Origin: Podarcis raffonei
Lineage: Eukaryota; Chordata; Lepidosauria; Squamata; Lacertidae
Length of the DNA stretch: 64,000 nucleotides
NCBI RefSeq assembly: GCF_027172205.1
Contig: NC_070614.1
Coordinates: 42,027,001 to 42,091,000 of the forward strand
Direction of reading: 5' to 3'
Both the position numbers and the translations under genes were made by a program. Of the stretch, positions 12,298-22,579 are shown in pieces (position 1 is the first letter of the stretch; each line of letters starts with the position of its first letter). The notes under the pieces are model-generated. The model was not told the origin of the DNA. It worked only from the letters and a program-made list of their open reading frames with translations, and ran no database searches.

Positions 12298-12504
12298 TAC
12301 TAGGATACAGCATGTGTAAAAATGCCTATATACATGAAAATAGCATTAGAAGTGCATTACAGAAAGGAGAAATGATTCCAGAAATGTGTACATTGGAAGA
12401 AGTTCACTGATGTCCTGGTTTTTAAAATAGAAAATCACCAGTTGATGTGAAAGACTGGAAGAGACCAAAATTGTCAGATTCGCTCATCCCGACCTGCAAC
12501 TTAC

Positions 12505-12589
12505 CCAAGCTCCGTCCTGTTGAGGATATGGGTGCTGCTTCCTACAGTGGCAGGTCTGTGTCTCAGGCTGCTGGGCTCATTCTTATATA
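12505..12589 (-). promoter_or_regulatory. Orphan promoter and untranslated first exon, RNase type
   Basis: On the minus strand, TATATAAG (12589-12582) is followed about 75 bases later by a consensus donor, GAGCTTGG|GTAAGTTG (exon end 12505). The promoter text (TGCCCTGCCC, AGCAGC..TGA..GACAGAC) and the donor region match the first exon of the RNase gene near 51.4 kb. No RNase coding exon is found below it before lectin 1. It either lost its gene or feeds lectin 1, whose first coding exon starts at 8868. Confidence 0.6.
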
Positions 12590-12749
12590 GAGCTTGGCTA
12601 GGGCAGGGCATGGAAAGGCAGGAAGGAAGAGGAACCACTTACCCATATATGGACTACAGATTAAGAGAGAAAAGGCAGGTTTCAAATTCCACCGACAGCC
12701 ACAGACAAATTGATTGGATGGATATTCAGAGTAATTGCTAACAGAAGCA

Positions 12750-13430
12750 CCGGGTATAGGGGGTGCAAGGAGCTTCAGCCCCCTTGATATTTTGAGGACC
12801 CCCCCCCAATATTGAGGTGGCTGCCATCCCCCACTGCCCCCAGGTGAGTGCTCCCATGCCAGGCAGGGGCATTTGGCTTGGAAAGCAATTTCCCCTCTAG
12901 GTGCCGCCCACCATGATCACCAGAGCGCCGGGCAGGAGGCTTGGAGGGCAATTTTTGCCCTCTGTGTGCCCCCCGCTGTGATCGCCAGAGCGTCCTGGCA
13001 GGTGCCCAGAGCAGGTGTGGTCCGATGGGGGGGGATCTCGTGTGCACATGCACCCCCCCCAATGTTTGGCCTAACTTAGCACGTCTGATTGCTAATATGT
13101 TTATCCTAATGCCAAGTTCCCTCTGCTGCTGCATTCACATTGCCACAAACTCACCCCAGTCTCATCCATGTTAGTTGTGTCTTACTACACAAGCATGACA
13201 AGCCCCTGTATTTACTGGAACCAAAATCTGCAAGGATATCAGGTTTGACCTTTTTGTCTTTTGGTGTGGCCCTAATGAAGATCTGTTTCCCCCTCACCAA
13301 TAATCCCTAGAGTTGATTGGAGGTTACATAATATACCGGTAAATAAAAAGTGGGAAATGCAATTAATCATAATTCTTACAGTCACATCTTAATGTTGTTT
13401 AGGAAATGTATTCATTGTTCTAATGAGCTA
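12750..13430. other. Spacer, no gene recognised
   Basis: C-rich text with several C runs (near 12800 and 13055) and short frames only. No exon-like structure was seen. Confidence 0.4.
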
Positions 13431-13431
13431 T

Positions 13432-13560
13432 GGCTGACAAAAATGACCATACACTCAACAGTAGACTAGTTACCTTGGCAAAAATAACCATACACTCAAC
13501 AGTAGACTAGTTAGGTTGGCAAAAATGACCATACACTCAACAAAAGAGACTAGTTAGCCA
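13432..13560. repeat. Three tandem copies of a ~42-bp unit
   Basis: The phrase AAAATGACCATACACTCAAC recurs three times with the following TAGACTAGTTA block, each copy differing by a few bases. Confidence 0.85.
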
Positions 13561-13587
13561 TTCATATATCAACTGAACCTGCTAAAG

Positions 13588-13816
13588 CATGGGTAGGCAA
13601 ACTAAGACCTGGGGGCCGAATCTGACCCAATTGCCTTCTAAATCCGGCCTGCCAACAGTCCAGGAACCAGCGTGTTTTTACATGAGTAGAATGTGTCCTT
13701 TTATTTAAAATGCATCTCTGGGTTATTTGTGAGGCATAGGAATGTCTTCATTTTTTATTTTTATTTTCCAAAATATGGTCCGCCCCCCCACAAGGTCTGA
13801 GGGACAGTGGGCTTTC
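13588..13816. mobile_element. hAT-type MITE
   Basis: Matches 54683-54945 through most of its length (CAGCGTGTTTTTACA, GTAGAATGTGT, AAGGTCTGAGGGACAGTG). The GGGTAGGCAAACT end is typical of hAT/Charlie-like non-autonomous elements. Confidence 0.75.
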
Positions 13817-13848
13817 CGATTTTCCTACAAGAAATATTTTTGAAAATT

Positions 13849-14087
13849 GAAGTTAGAAATTGGGGAGGGAGTTGCATGTACTATGCCGTGCAGGGCCACC
13901 CAAGATGGACAGGTCATAGTGGAGAGTTTTGACCAAACGTGATCCACCTGGAGCAGGAACCGGCAAGCCACTCCAGTATCCCTGCCAAGAAAACTCCATG
14001 GACAAAGAAGACAGGAGTGCCTGGCGTGCTCTGGTCCATGGGGTCGCAAAGAGTCGGACACCACTAAACGACTACAACAACAAAGGG
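13849..14087 (+). mobile_element. BovB LINE 3' end fragment
   Basis: Contains AGCCACTCCAGTATC, TCCATGGACA, GTCCATGGGGTCGCAAAGAGTCGGACA and an ACAACAACAAA tail region, the classic BovB 3' end. It extends differently upstream from the other BovB copies in the window. Confidence 0.8.
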
Positions 14088-14179
14088 CACAAATAGCCTA
14101 ACACCAGCACTGCCTACTAAACAGCTATGAGCCCAGAAGAAAATCTCTTATTGGTGCCAGTTCTCATTTGCTACCATTG

Positions 14180-15010
14180 TAGGGCTAACAGCATTTGCGT
14201 GGACAGGCGGAGTCCCCAGATCCCGCGCGGTCCCCCCGTCATGTGGAATAACGACTCATGACAATGTGCTATGGGATTAAATTGGCCACAACTTTATTAA
14301 ATTTCAAATGTGGGTAGACCTTGGCTCAGGCATTGGGCGTTCTCCCTCCCCAGTCCCCAGCCAGGGACCTAGGGAGCATCAGGGTTATCCAGTGGGGGGG
14401 GTGGGCCGGCTCTGGAGAACATATGTTCAAACAGAGATAGCCGCCCCCGTTACGCCGCCGCCACAGGGGAGAGCAATGACGACCTTTCGGCGTACGGTCA
14501 AAGCCTCCCTTCAGAAACCCTGGTATCGCCGCCGCAAAGAGGAAGATGGACAAAAGGATTCCACCCAAGGCCTGATACCGCCAAAGTTGTGACGTTTTGC
14601 TACGGGAAAGGCGAAACCTGCCAATGCAGGGAAATTCCTTTCCGGCCCTTTAACAGCGACCTTAACGTAGCAGCACCCGCATACGTGTGAAGAAAAGTTA
14701 ACCTGCAAATAAGACATTAACTGAGGGTGGGTAGGGTGGGAGAAGCTCTGGAGCCAAGTGAGGATTCCCAGGTAAGATCCTCCCTCTATTGTGTGGGCAG
14801 GTAATCCCTCCCCTACCTGGCCTGGTCTCCTTGGCAACGCTTCCCCCAGGTGGGATTGGACAACTGACTGAGGTAGGCGGAGACCTCCAGGTATCCCACC
14901 TGAGGGAAGGCAAACCAAGCCTATGCTGTTGGAGCCGCTCCAGATCCAGGGGCTACGCGCGTCCACGCAAAGGCCACCCCCCGTTTTAAGTGGGGAGCGG
15001 TCATTGTGCA
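14180..15010 (-). mobile_element. Ngaro-like terminal repeat remnant (fossil)
   Basis: Shares TTGGCCACAACTTTATTAAA, a following GGCATTGG, and AAGTTGTGACG..TTTGCTACG in the same order as the terminal repeat unit of the large element at 23.3-30.5 kb, but is otherwise diverged. No coding part is seen. It is read as a detached terminal piece of a related family, older than the large element. Confidence 0.45.
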
Positions 15011-15097
15011 TGCCTGTGACATCAAACTAGCACTGTGCATTCCAAGCAGTGTGATCCTAACATCCCAAGTGCAGAGGAGAAGGAGGAGGAGGAGGAG

Positions 15098-15337
15098 TGT
15101 TGAATAGTGGGTAGACATGGCAGACAACACAGCGATTTCTCCAAAGCAGCTCTTTATTTTGTAAGCTGGAACAGAAAACTGAACCGCAAACAGCTCAGCC
15201 GGCCTGCTTTTAAAGGCAGCCAGCTATCAACATTGTAGCAACAACAACCCAGGGTTTCCCGACTAAAATAACTGACGAGTGAAAACTATCTACAGTATCC
15301 CCCTGCTGGCCCAGGGTGAGAACTTCAGTACATAACA
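15098..15337 (-). mobile_element. Solo LTR (fossil)
   Basis: On the minus strand it starts TGTTATGTACTG, has a TTTAAAAG box and an AATAAAGAGC signal, and ends TTCAACA. It is flanked by AGGAG on both sides, within a GGA-rich repeat. It is a 240-bp LTR of a gypsy- or retrovirus-like element with no interior. Confidence 0.65.
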
Positions 15338-15369
15338 AGGAGGAAGAGGAGGAGGAGGAGCTGGTTCTT

Positions 15370-16500
15370 GGGTTGCTTGGAGTACACCACGTCAGGAGGA
15401 GCTGAGGTCTCTTTCTCTGGCAGCTGCAGAAGGAGAGGCAGCCACAGATGTCGCTGCCCTGCGCATAACCTCCTCCACCCCCTGAACATTGAAGGTGCTC
15501 AGCTATGGCCCCAGAATTATTCAGGGGCCCCAAAGTGCTCAGCCACACACACACCATGAGCTGGCACTTCTGGAAGGAAATAAACGGCAGAAAGCTAAAA
15601 AGTATCTATGGTGGCCGAATGCAAAAGTTGGTTGGGCTCCTGCCAGAGGCTGATTTGGGGAAACATGACTGGTTCAGTCACCCTGAGCATGGAGCCCTGG
15701 GAGCACCTCAGATTTGGGCCACAATGATGATGTAGAACAGAGGGCAAAGGGGTGCCGGATTTTGGCATCACACAAGGCACTGCTGAAATGGGAGACCCCC
15801 AAGGTTTGCCATTGGTCCTGTGCCTCTAAGTTCTGCAGAAGAAGAAACTTGAGCAGCTGCAGCTCATTGCACAAGCTCTGCAAACCAACGTCATGGTTGC
15901 CAATGCGTGTGCCACCATTATAGCTAAGTCACACTGGTTGAGAAATATTGGCAGATGGTGTGCTGGTCAGATCGAGATAATAGTTTACAAAATCCCTGCA
16001 ATGTACCCCAGTGTTCTTATCTCCATATTTGCATAGAAAGGCACCTTATGAATAAATGAATTTAGTGTTGCTGCTAATCCTTAAGGCCCCCTAGAAATGT
16101 CCAATGCCATTCTGCTGCCCAAACCCCAGACGCATCCTACCTTACACTTTCTGAGTACCTTGGCAGCTTGGATCCCTCTGAAAGAACAGTTCTGGATGGT
16201 TGAGAGGTGGGATATCAGTATGATATATACATAGTTTGGGGAATATAAATCTGAGCAAGATGAAGGCACTGTGAATAAGTGGTTCCTGTATCCGAATGGG
16301 TGGAGTTGCACTTCCTCTGAAGGAGCAGGTATGCAGTCTGAGGATGCTCCTTGATCCCGCTTTCTCAGTGGAAGCCCAGATATCCCCTGTAGATCAGAAA
16401 ACAACAGGTTCAACAGTGGGTTGGTGCAATGCACCATATACGAGGCTTCCCTCACACTTGAGCTGGAAGCTGGTTACTGCAAAATGCTGCAGCACAGTTG
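15370..16500. other. Spacer with an unclassified repeat
   Basis: 15790-15930 resembles 18780-18910 (GCAGAAGAAG..CTTGAGCA, AGCTCATTG), so a dispersed repeat is present. No exon or named element was recognised otherwise. Confidence 0.4.
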
Positions 16501-16505
16501 CTGAC

Positions 16506-16507
<2 letters not shown>

Positions 16508-16546
<39 letters not shown>

Positions 16547-17090
16547 CCCACCCATCTGGTTGGGTTTCCCCAGCCACTCTGGGCGGCTCCCAACAGAACA
16601 CTAAATACAGAATAGAACTTCAAATTTCAAAAACATCCCTAAACAGGGCTGCCTTCAGATGTCTTCTAAAAGTCAGGTAGTTGTTTATTTCCTTGACATC
16701 TGATGGGAGGGTGTTCCACAGGGTGGGTGCCACTACCAAGAAGGCCCTCTGCCTGGTTCCCTGTAACCTCACTTCTCACAGTGAGGGACCCGTCAGAAGG
16801 CCTTCGGAGCTGGACCTCAGAGTTGGGGCTGAACAATGGGCATGGAGACATTCCTTCAGGTATGCTAAACCGAGGCTGTTGAGGGCTTTAAAGGTCAGCA
16901 CCAACACTTTGAATTGTGCTCAGAAACGTACTGGGAGCCAATGTAGCTCTTTCAGGACCGGTGTTTATCTTCTCGGTGGCCATTCCCAGTCACCAGTCTG
17001 GCTGCCACATTCTGTATTAGTTGTAGTTTCTGGGTCACCTTCAAAGGCAGCCTCACGTAGAGCACATTGCTGAAATCCAAGCAGTTCCAC
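16508..17090 (-). mobile_element. L2-like LINE 3' fragment with (ATT)n
   Basis: Starts with an ATT microsatellite (about 16508-16542) next to the AACCCCACCCATCTGG..GGGTTTCCCC 3' end. It then reads on the minus strand into the C-terminal reverse transcriptase region (KTGPERATLAP-like end, LKALN region). Confidence 0.85.
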
Positions 17091-17099
17091 TGCTTAGAG

Positions 17100-17730
17100 A
17101 TCTGCAATGCTTGCCAATTTGCAACTAGAGACCATGTTCAGTGCAGGTTTATCCAAACTACTGCTTGTCCAGTGGCTAGAAAGCACGGGTCTGAGCAGTT
17201 TTCCACTTTACCCATGTTTTCTAGGCACATGTCCAAGTGGTTTTCCCTTTGCCCTACTCTCCAGCAAATAGGTGGAGCCATTCTCCCAGCTCAGTAGGCA
17301 AAGATAGAATTTGGAATAGAGTTTGGGAGTTGTGTGACCTAGAAGAAAGCCGGAGAGAGAGTCAGAGCAAAGTTTGAGAGCCGTGTTTGATTTCTGCTTG
17401 AATCCAAGCTTGTGGCAATGACAGAAACAAGAATCTTTCGTTGACACTGTGAACTCCTGCATCCTAGGCTCAGGTTGTATACATGTATAAATGAGCCCTA
17501 TATCATAAAGACATTACAGTGCCTCATTGTCCAAAAGGAACCACAAACTCCAGGTAAGTGCACAACACTCCTGGAACCTCACACTGCTTGGAGAGTTGAG
17601 TGGTGTGCAACAATTTTAAGCCTGAACTTTTTGCGGCTACTTTTCCTGAGGGATCAATGTTCAGTGCAGTTTGAAAACACCTATGGCTTTTTAAAATAAC
17701 TTTTATTTAAAAAAAAAAAGACCAGAAGCT
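17100..17730. other. Spacer, nothing recognised
   Basis: No lectin or RNase exon, named repeat or open frame above noise was recognised. Confidence 0.4.
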
Positions 17731-17734
17731 TTTT

Positions 17735-18705
17735 TATTAGGAATTGTAGGTGCTGATATTCCAAAGGAGCAGGAAAGACTTTTTATGTATGCAACAACAG
17801 CCACATGGATGCTACAAGCCCAGAGATGGAAAGAAGACAAAGTCCCTACCAGAGAAGAACGGCAAATAAAGCTGTTGAAATGGCAAAACTGACCAGAAAG
17901 CTCAGGAACTAAGAATACCAAACCTTCAATAAAGAATGGAGGGGAATTTTAATTTACTTGAGAAACCACTGTAAGCAGATAAAAACATTAGCAGGATTGT
18001 AATAACACTTGCAATGTAGAAGATATTATGGATAAAATGGAGAGACCTAAAAAGCAGAGACATCACCTTGCCAACAAAGGTCTGTATAGTTAAAGCCATG
18101 GTTTTCCCAGTAGTGATGTATGGAAGTGAGAGCTGGACCATAAAGAAGGCTGATCGCCGAAGAATTGATGCTGTTGAATTATGGTGCTGGAGGAGACTCT
18201 TGAGAGTCCCATGGACTGCAAGAAGATCAAACCTCTCCATTCTGAAGGAAATCAGCCCTGAGTGCTCACTGGAAGGACAGATCCTGAAGCTGAGGCTCCA
18301 ATACTTTGGCCACCTCATGAGAAGAGAAGACTCCCTGAGAAAGACCCTGATGTTGGGAAAGATGGAGGGCACAAGGAGAAGGGGGCGACAGAGGACGAGA
18401 TGGTTGGATAGTGTTCTCGAAACTACCAGCATGAGTTTGACCAAACTGCGGGAGGCAGTGGAAGACAGGAGTGCCTGGCGTGCTCTGGTCCATGGGGTCA
18501 CGAAGAGTCGGACACGACTAAACGACTAAACGACAACAACAACAAAAATTTGGATGATGAGATAATATACAGTTGAAAAGGTTTATAATAGGACCCATGG
18601 AGGGGAAGGTGGGAAGTCTAGAGATTCAGAGAAATCTCCAAATATGGATATGTATTTTGTATTGTTATAATTGTAAAATCAAATAAAAATTATTTCAAAA
18701 AGGTA
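17735..18705 (+). mobile_element. L1 LINE 3' end split by a BovB
   Basis: 17735-18005 encodes an L1 ORF2 C-terminus (LFMYATTA, MLQAQRWKED, LKTLAGL-like end). 18546-18705 is an L1 3' UTR with an AATAAA, closely matching the L1 at 56.6 kb (ATGGAGGGGAAGGTGGGAAG). The BovB at 18006-18545 lies between them. Confidence 0.8.
18006..18545 (+). mobile_element. BovB LINE 3' part
   Basis: The frame 18068-18529 (153 aa) reads as the BovB ORF2 C-terminus (VFPVVMYGSESWTIKKAD, LELWCWRRLLRVPWTA-like, FGHLMRREDSL, SRTRLND end) and is open. It ends in an ACAACAACAACAA tail and sits inside an L1 3' end. Confidence 0.95.
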
Positions 18706-19424
18706 AAAAGAAAACACCTGTGACTTGAGGTTACCTTTGGTAATTTCCATCTTGGGCTGGACCTACTATTCAGTGTCAAGGGTGGCCAGAGGCAAAAGGT
18801 GGCAGGGCTCCTGCACATCTAACAGTGTCCTGCAGAAGAAGGGACTTGAGCAACTGTAGCTCATTGTGCAAGCCAACTATGTGGTTGGCCATGCCTGCTC
18901 TACCACTATAGCCAAGTCACCCATGTTAAGAAATAGTTGCAGCTGGTTTGCCATCCAAAAGCATTTGTGCAACTTTTGATAAGGATCATGGGGCATGGCT
19001 GACCTTGTGGTTTCCAACAGTTATTTGCAATTATCCACACTTGGGAGAGAGATAACAGCTTCTAACATCCCTTGTAATGCAGCTTGGTGTAAATTACAGG
19101 TTGGAAGTCTGGTTGAGAGAGTTTATTTATTTCCCAAAAATTTATACACCGTTAGATTGTGAAAAACCTCAAAGCAGTTTACCATAGATAAAACAGTGAA
19201 ATCAAGAAATATTTACAGCCCTGCTTTAAAACATACAAAAGTTAAAATACCAAAACAGATCAAAATTACCACCATTATCTAAGCATATGAGTAGGCTTGT
19301 CTAAACAGGAATGTTTTTAGCAGGATGTGTGTGGATATGTAATCATATCTGTGTTATGGGTATATGAACACCATGCGACGGTGAGAATGAACAACATTGA
19401 TTCAGATCTCTTTCCAAATGGAAG

Positions 19425-19925
19425 CAAGATTGTCCCCTTTCCGCTATCCTTTTTGCTCTCTCTCTACTATAGGAAGCTTTGGCTGCATTGATCAGAGAAA
19501 ATGATCTGACTCAAGGAATTAAAATAAAGGACAGGACACACAAAATAAGCTTATTTGTGGGTGGTGTCAAATCCTAAGGAGATTTGAAAGCAATCAAAGA
19601 GCCTGTTAAAATCAGTGTCAGCTAAAATGAGGGAAACTTTGCTAAGGCTTCTTCAGAGATGGTATCTCCACACCTCCAAGATTGTCCTGCCTGACTAATA
19701 ATGTAGACCCCAGCTGCTGGAGGGGGTATATGATTCAAGGATCTTATCTTCATCTGTGGTGGAGTCATAGTTGAATGCTCAACTATTCGTCCAGTGCGTT
19801 CAGAGAAATAAGCCCCATTTTCAATACAAATGCTACTATGTCTCTTATGTTGGCATTACTTGGGTTATGGGAAGATAAACCTCCAAGATTACACATAAAA
19901 ACCTATGGAGCTTTTTTTGTGTGTG
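19425..19925 (+). mobile_element. L1 LINE ORF2 fragment
   Basis: 19430-19570 carries reverse transcriptase text (CPLS..LFALSL, EALAALIRENDLTQGIKIKD, then FVGG in place of the usual xxDD). 19640-19920 continues as the L1 region SCWRG, YLHLWWS and MLALLGLWED. It has frame breaks throughout. Confidence 0.8.
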
Positions 19926-19929
19926 GCAG

Positions 19930-20850
19930 CTAGAATGAAAATCACTCAATGCTGGTGGAATGCGGAGGGTCATACTTTGGACTAGGGCTGGCCCTCTTAC
20001 ATCTGTAATCCATAAAGCTGTGGCCTGATTTAATCCAAAAGGTAATTTTGTCCTGTCTGATTCTTTCTGGAAGTCGGGCGATGGGGGTGGGGTGCCTGAC
20101 CACACAAGTACAGGAGCTGTGCTGCAGCTGACCTGTACTGACTGTTGTCCGGCAAGAGTTCATATTCATCTTTACCCTCTAGAAAATCAGTCACCATTGG
20201 AGTGGCTACTTGCTTGGTTTCTTTCAGCCCTAGGCTGTCAAGAAATTCAATAACCTTTTGCTTTTGACTTAGGAGATAAGATCCAAGCTCTTCTCTCACT
20301 ATTTGAAAAAAACAGTTCCCATTTCCTTTACCTCTACAGTCGTACCATGGTTTTCGAACAGCCTAGTTCTCAAACATTTTGGCTCCCGAATGATTGAAAC
20401 CCAGAAGTGACTTCCTGTTTTCGAACATTCTTTTGGAAGCCGAATGACTCACAGGGCTTCTGCGGCTTCCTGCAGCCAATCAGAAGCCGCGCTTTGGTTT
20501 CCAAACATTTTGGAAGTTGAACAGACTTCCAGAACGGAGTCCATTCAACTTCCAAGGTACGACTGTACTTCTTTGCTCAGGTATTCCACAACCTCTGTAT
20601 AGTCTTGGTTATTTTCAGTTACAATCGTTAGATTATCCACAAATGCCAAAACGTAAGAAAACTATTTATTTTTTGCACTTGGTTTACACGACATGTCTGC
20701 ATGACCTTGTGTGTACCCCAGATCTTTGAGCATGCTCTATAGTTTCTCATTCCATGCTCCAGCAGCATATTTTAATCCATAAAGCCCCTTCTGAAGTTTG
20801 CATACTAGATGCACTTTGGTTTGATAAAACATTGGGGCTGTTCCATATAA
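19930..20850 (-). mobile_element. Copia-type LTR retrotransposon pol fragment (fossil)
   Basis: The minus-strand text carries the reverse transcriptase C-terminal region of Ty1/copia elements (short motifs TPMVTD, YRSAAAQLLYL). It is a broken fragment without LTRs. A pogo-like MITE (20337-20565) is inserted in it. Confidence 0.65.
20337..20565. mobile_element. pogo-like MITE inside the copia remnant
   Basis: CAGTCGTACCATGG and CCAAGGTACGACTG are inverted ends with TA on both sides. Same subfamily as 5603 and 12047. Confidence 0.85.
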
Positions 20851-20879
20851 ATCTCTTCCTAGATCTGGCCGTGCAAAAA

Positions 20880-21420
20880 TGTGGCTATAGAAGACTGGTT
20901 ATCCCACACTGTGAGGACTCTCCTAATAACTCAGCACCCTTAACAAAGTGCATTTCCCAGAATTCTTTGGACGAAACTATAACTGTGATGTAAAGAGTGC
21001 TTTAAATGTATGGTGTTGAAGTGACCTTGGTGTCAGATGTCAATGTCTGTGGTATAGTGTGTATGCCACAGAGGACAGGAAATTGCATAGGTGCAGCTGG
21101 CAATGTAGGGTTGCTTCAATCGAAACACCATCTAGTGAAATATTCTCTTTTACTTTCACACTTATGAAAGCAGACCCTTGCAGTCCACCTTAGGTGTTCC
21201 AAGATAAATCTCCAGCATCTACAGGTGGGACAGAGAATGTCCCCTGTCTGAATGAACCTGGAAATCCACTGCCATTCAATGTGCCTATTATTGAGTTAGA
21301 TGGACCTATGGTCTGACTTGGTATAAGCCAACTTCCTATATATTTCTTGGATGATCATCTTAGAGCAGTCTGAGTGGATTGCGAAGGACAGAAACACACC
21401 AGGAAATATGTGCATCCAAG
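20880..21420. other. Spacer with hAT-like text
   Basis: 20935-21010 (TTTCCCAGAATTCTTTGG, then TGCTTTAAATGTATGGTG) resembles a common hAT-type non-autonomous repeat and is related to 52440-52600. Nothing else was recognised. Confidence 0.4.
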
Positions 21421-21424
21421 AGAA

Positions 21425-21430
21425 TTTATT
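21425..21430 (-). promoter_or_regulatory. Polyadenylation signal of lectin 2
   Basis: AATAAA on the minus strand about 180 bases after the stop, in the same context as that of lectin 1. Confidence 0.7.
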
Positions 21431-21607
21431 AAGTTCATAGTGGGGTATAGGCACAAGAAAAATTTGTGGAGAAGAGGGGAACCAAAGTGGCAGCTCTTCA
21501 GTGATGAATGAGAACCCCTCTTTCACTTTGAGGACTGGAAGAGGAGGTACTGAGATCAGAAAGATTTCCAGCGGGCTAGAGTCCAGCGAAGGGAACTACA
21601 ATCTTCT

Positions 21608-22539
21608 TTAGGGTGATTGTTTACAGACAAAGACATTTTTCTCTTTACAGGTAACAGTATTCCACTTCTCAAAATCTAAAACTCAAAAGACATGGCACAA
21701 ATTATTTCTTGTTGCTCATGATTTAACGACCTGTTCCATGTGGTCTAGAGCAAACAGGAAGATTCAGATCCATCCAGGAGGCCCACCTTCTGCAGGTCAC
21801 TTGAAGTGGGTGGCCCACCTGTTGATCTCCAGACATCAAACTCAAAGTGTACTCCTGATCCTAAATATGCAACTAAATTCAGCGTTTTTTTGAATATCTG
21901 TGTCCAGGGCAGCTGTTTACCAGCTCCATCTGGTACGTAGGCTGAGACCCTACCTGCCCGCGGACTGCCTCGCCAGAGTGGTGCATGCTCTGGTTATCTC
22001 CCGCTTGGACTACTGCAATGCACTCTACGTGGGGCTACCTTTGAAGGTGACTCGGAAACTACAACTAATCCAGAATGCGGCAGCTAGACTGGTGACTGGG
22101 GGCCATATAACACCGGTCTTGAAAGACCTACATTGGCTCCCAGTACGTTTCCGAGCACAATTCAAAGTGTTGGTGCTGACCTTTAAAGCCCTAAACGGCC
22201 TTGGTCCAGTATACCTGAAGGAGCGTCTCCACCCCCATCATTCTGCCCGGACGCTGAGGTCCAGCGCCGAGGGCCTTCTGGCAGTTCCCTCATTGCGAGA
22301 AGCAAAGCTACAGGGAACCAGGCAGAGGGCCTTCTCGGTAGTGGCGCCCGCCCTGTGGAACGCCCTTCCAGCAGATGTCAAAGCGATAAACAACTACCTG
22401 ACATTCAGAAGACATCTTAAGGCAGCCCTGTTCAGGGAAGTTTTTAACGTGTGATATTTTACTGTATTTTTGGTTTTTATGGAAGCCGCCCAGAGTGGCT
22501 GGGGAGGCCCAGCCAGATGGGCGGGGTATAAATAAATTA

Positions 22540-22579
<40 letters not shown>

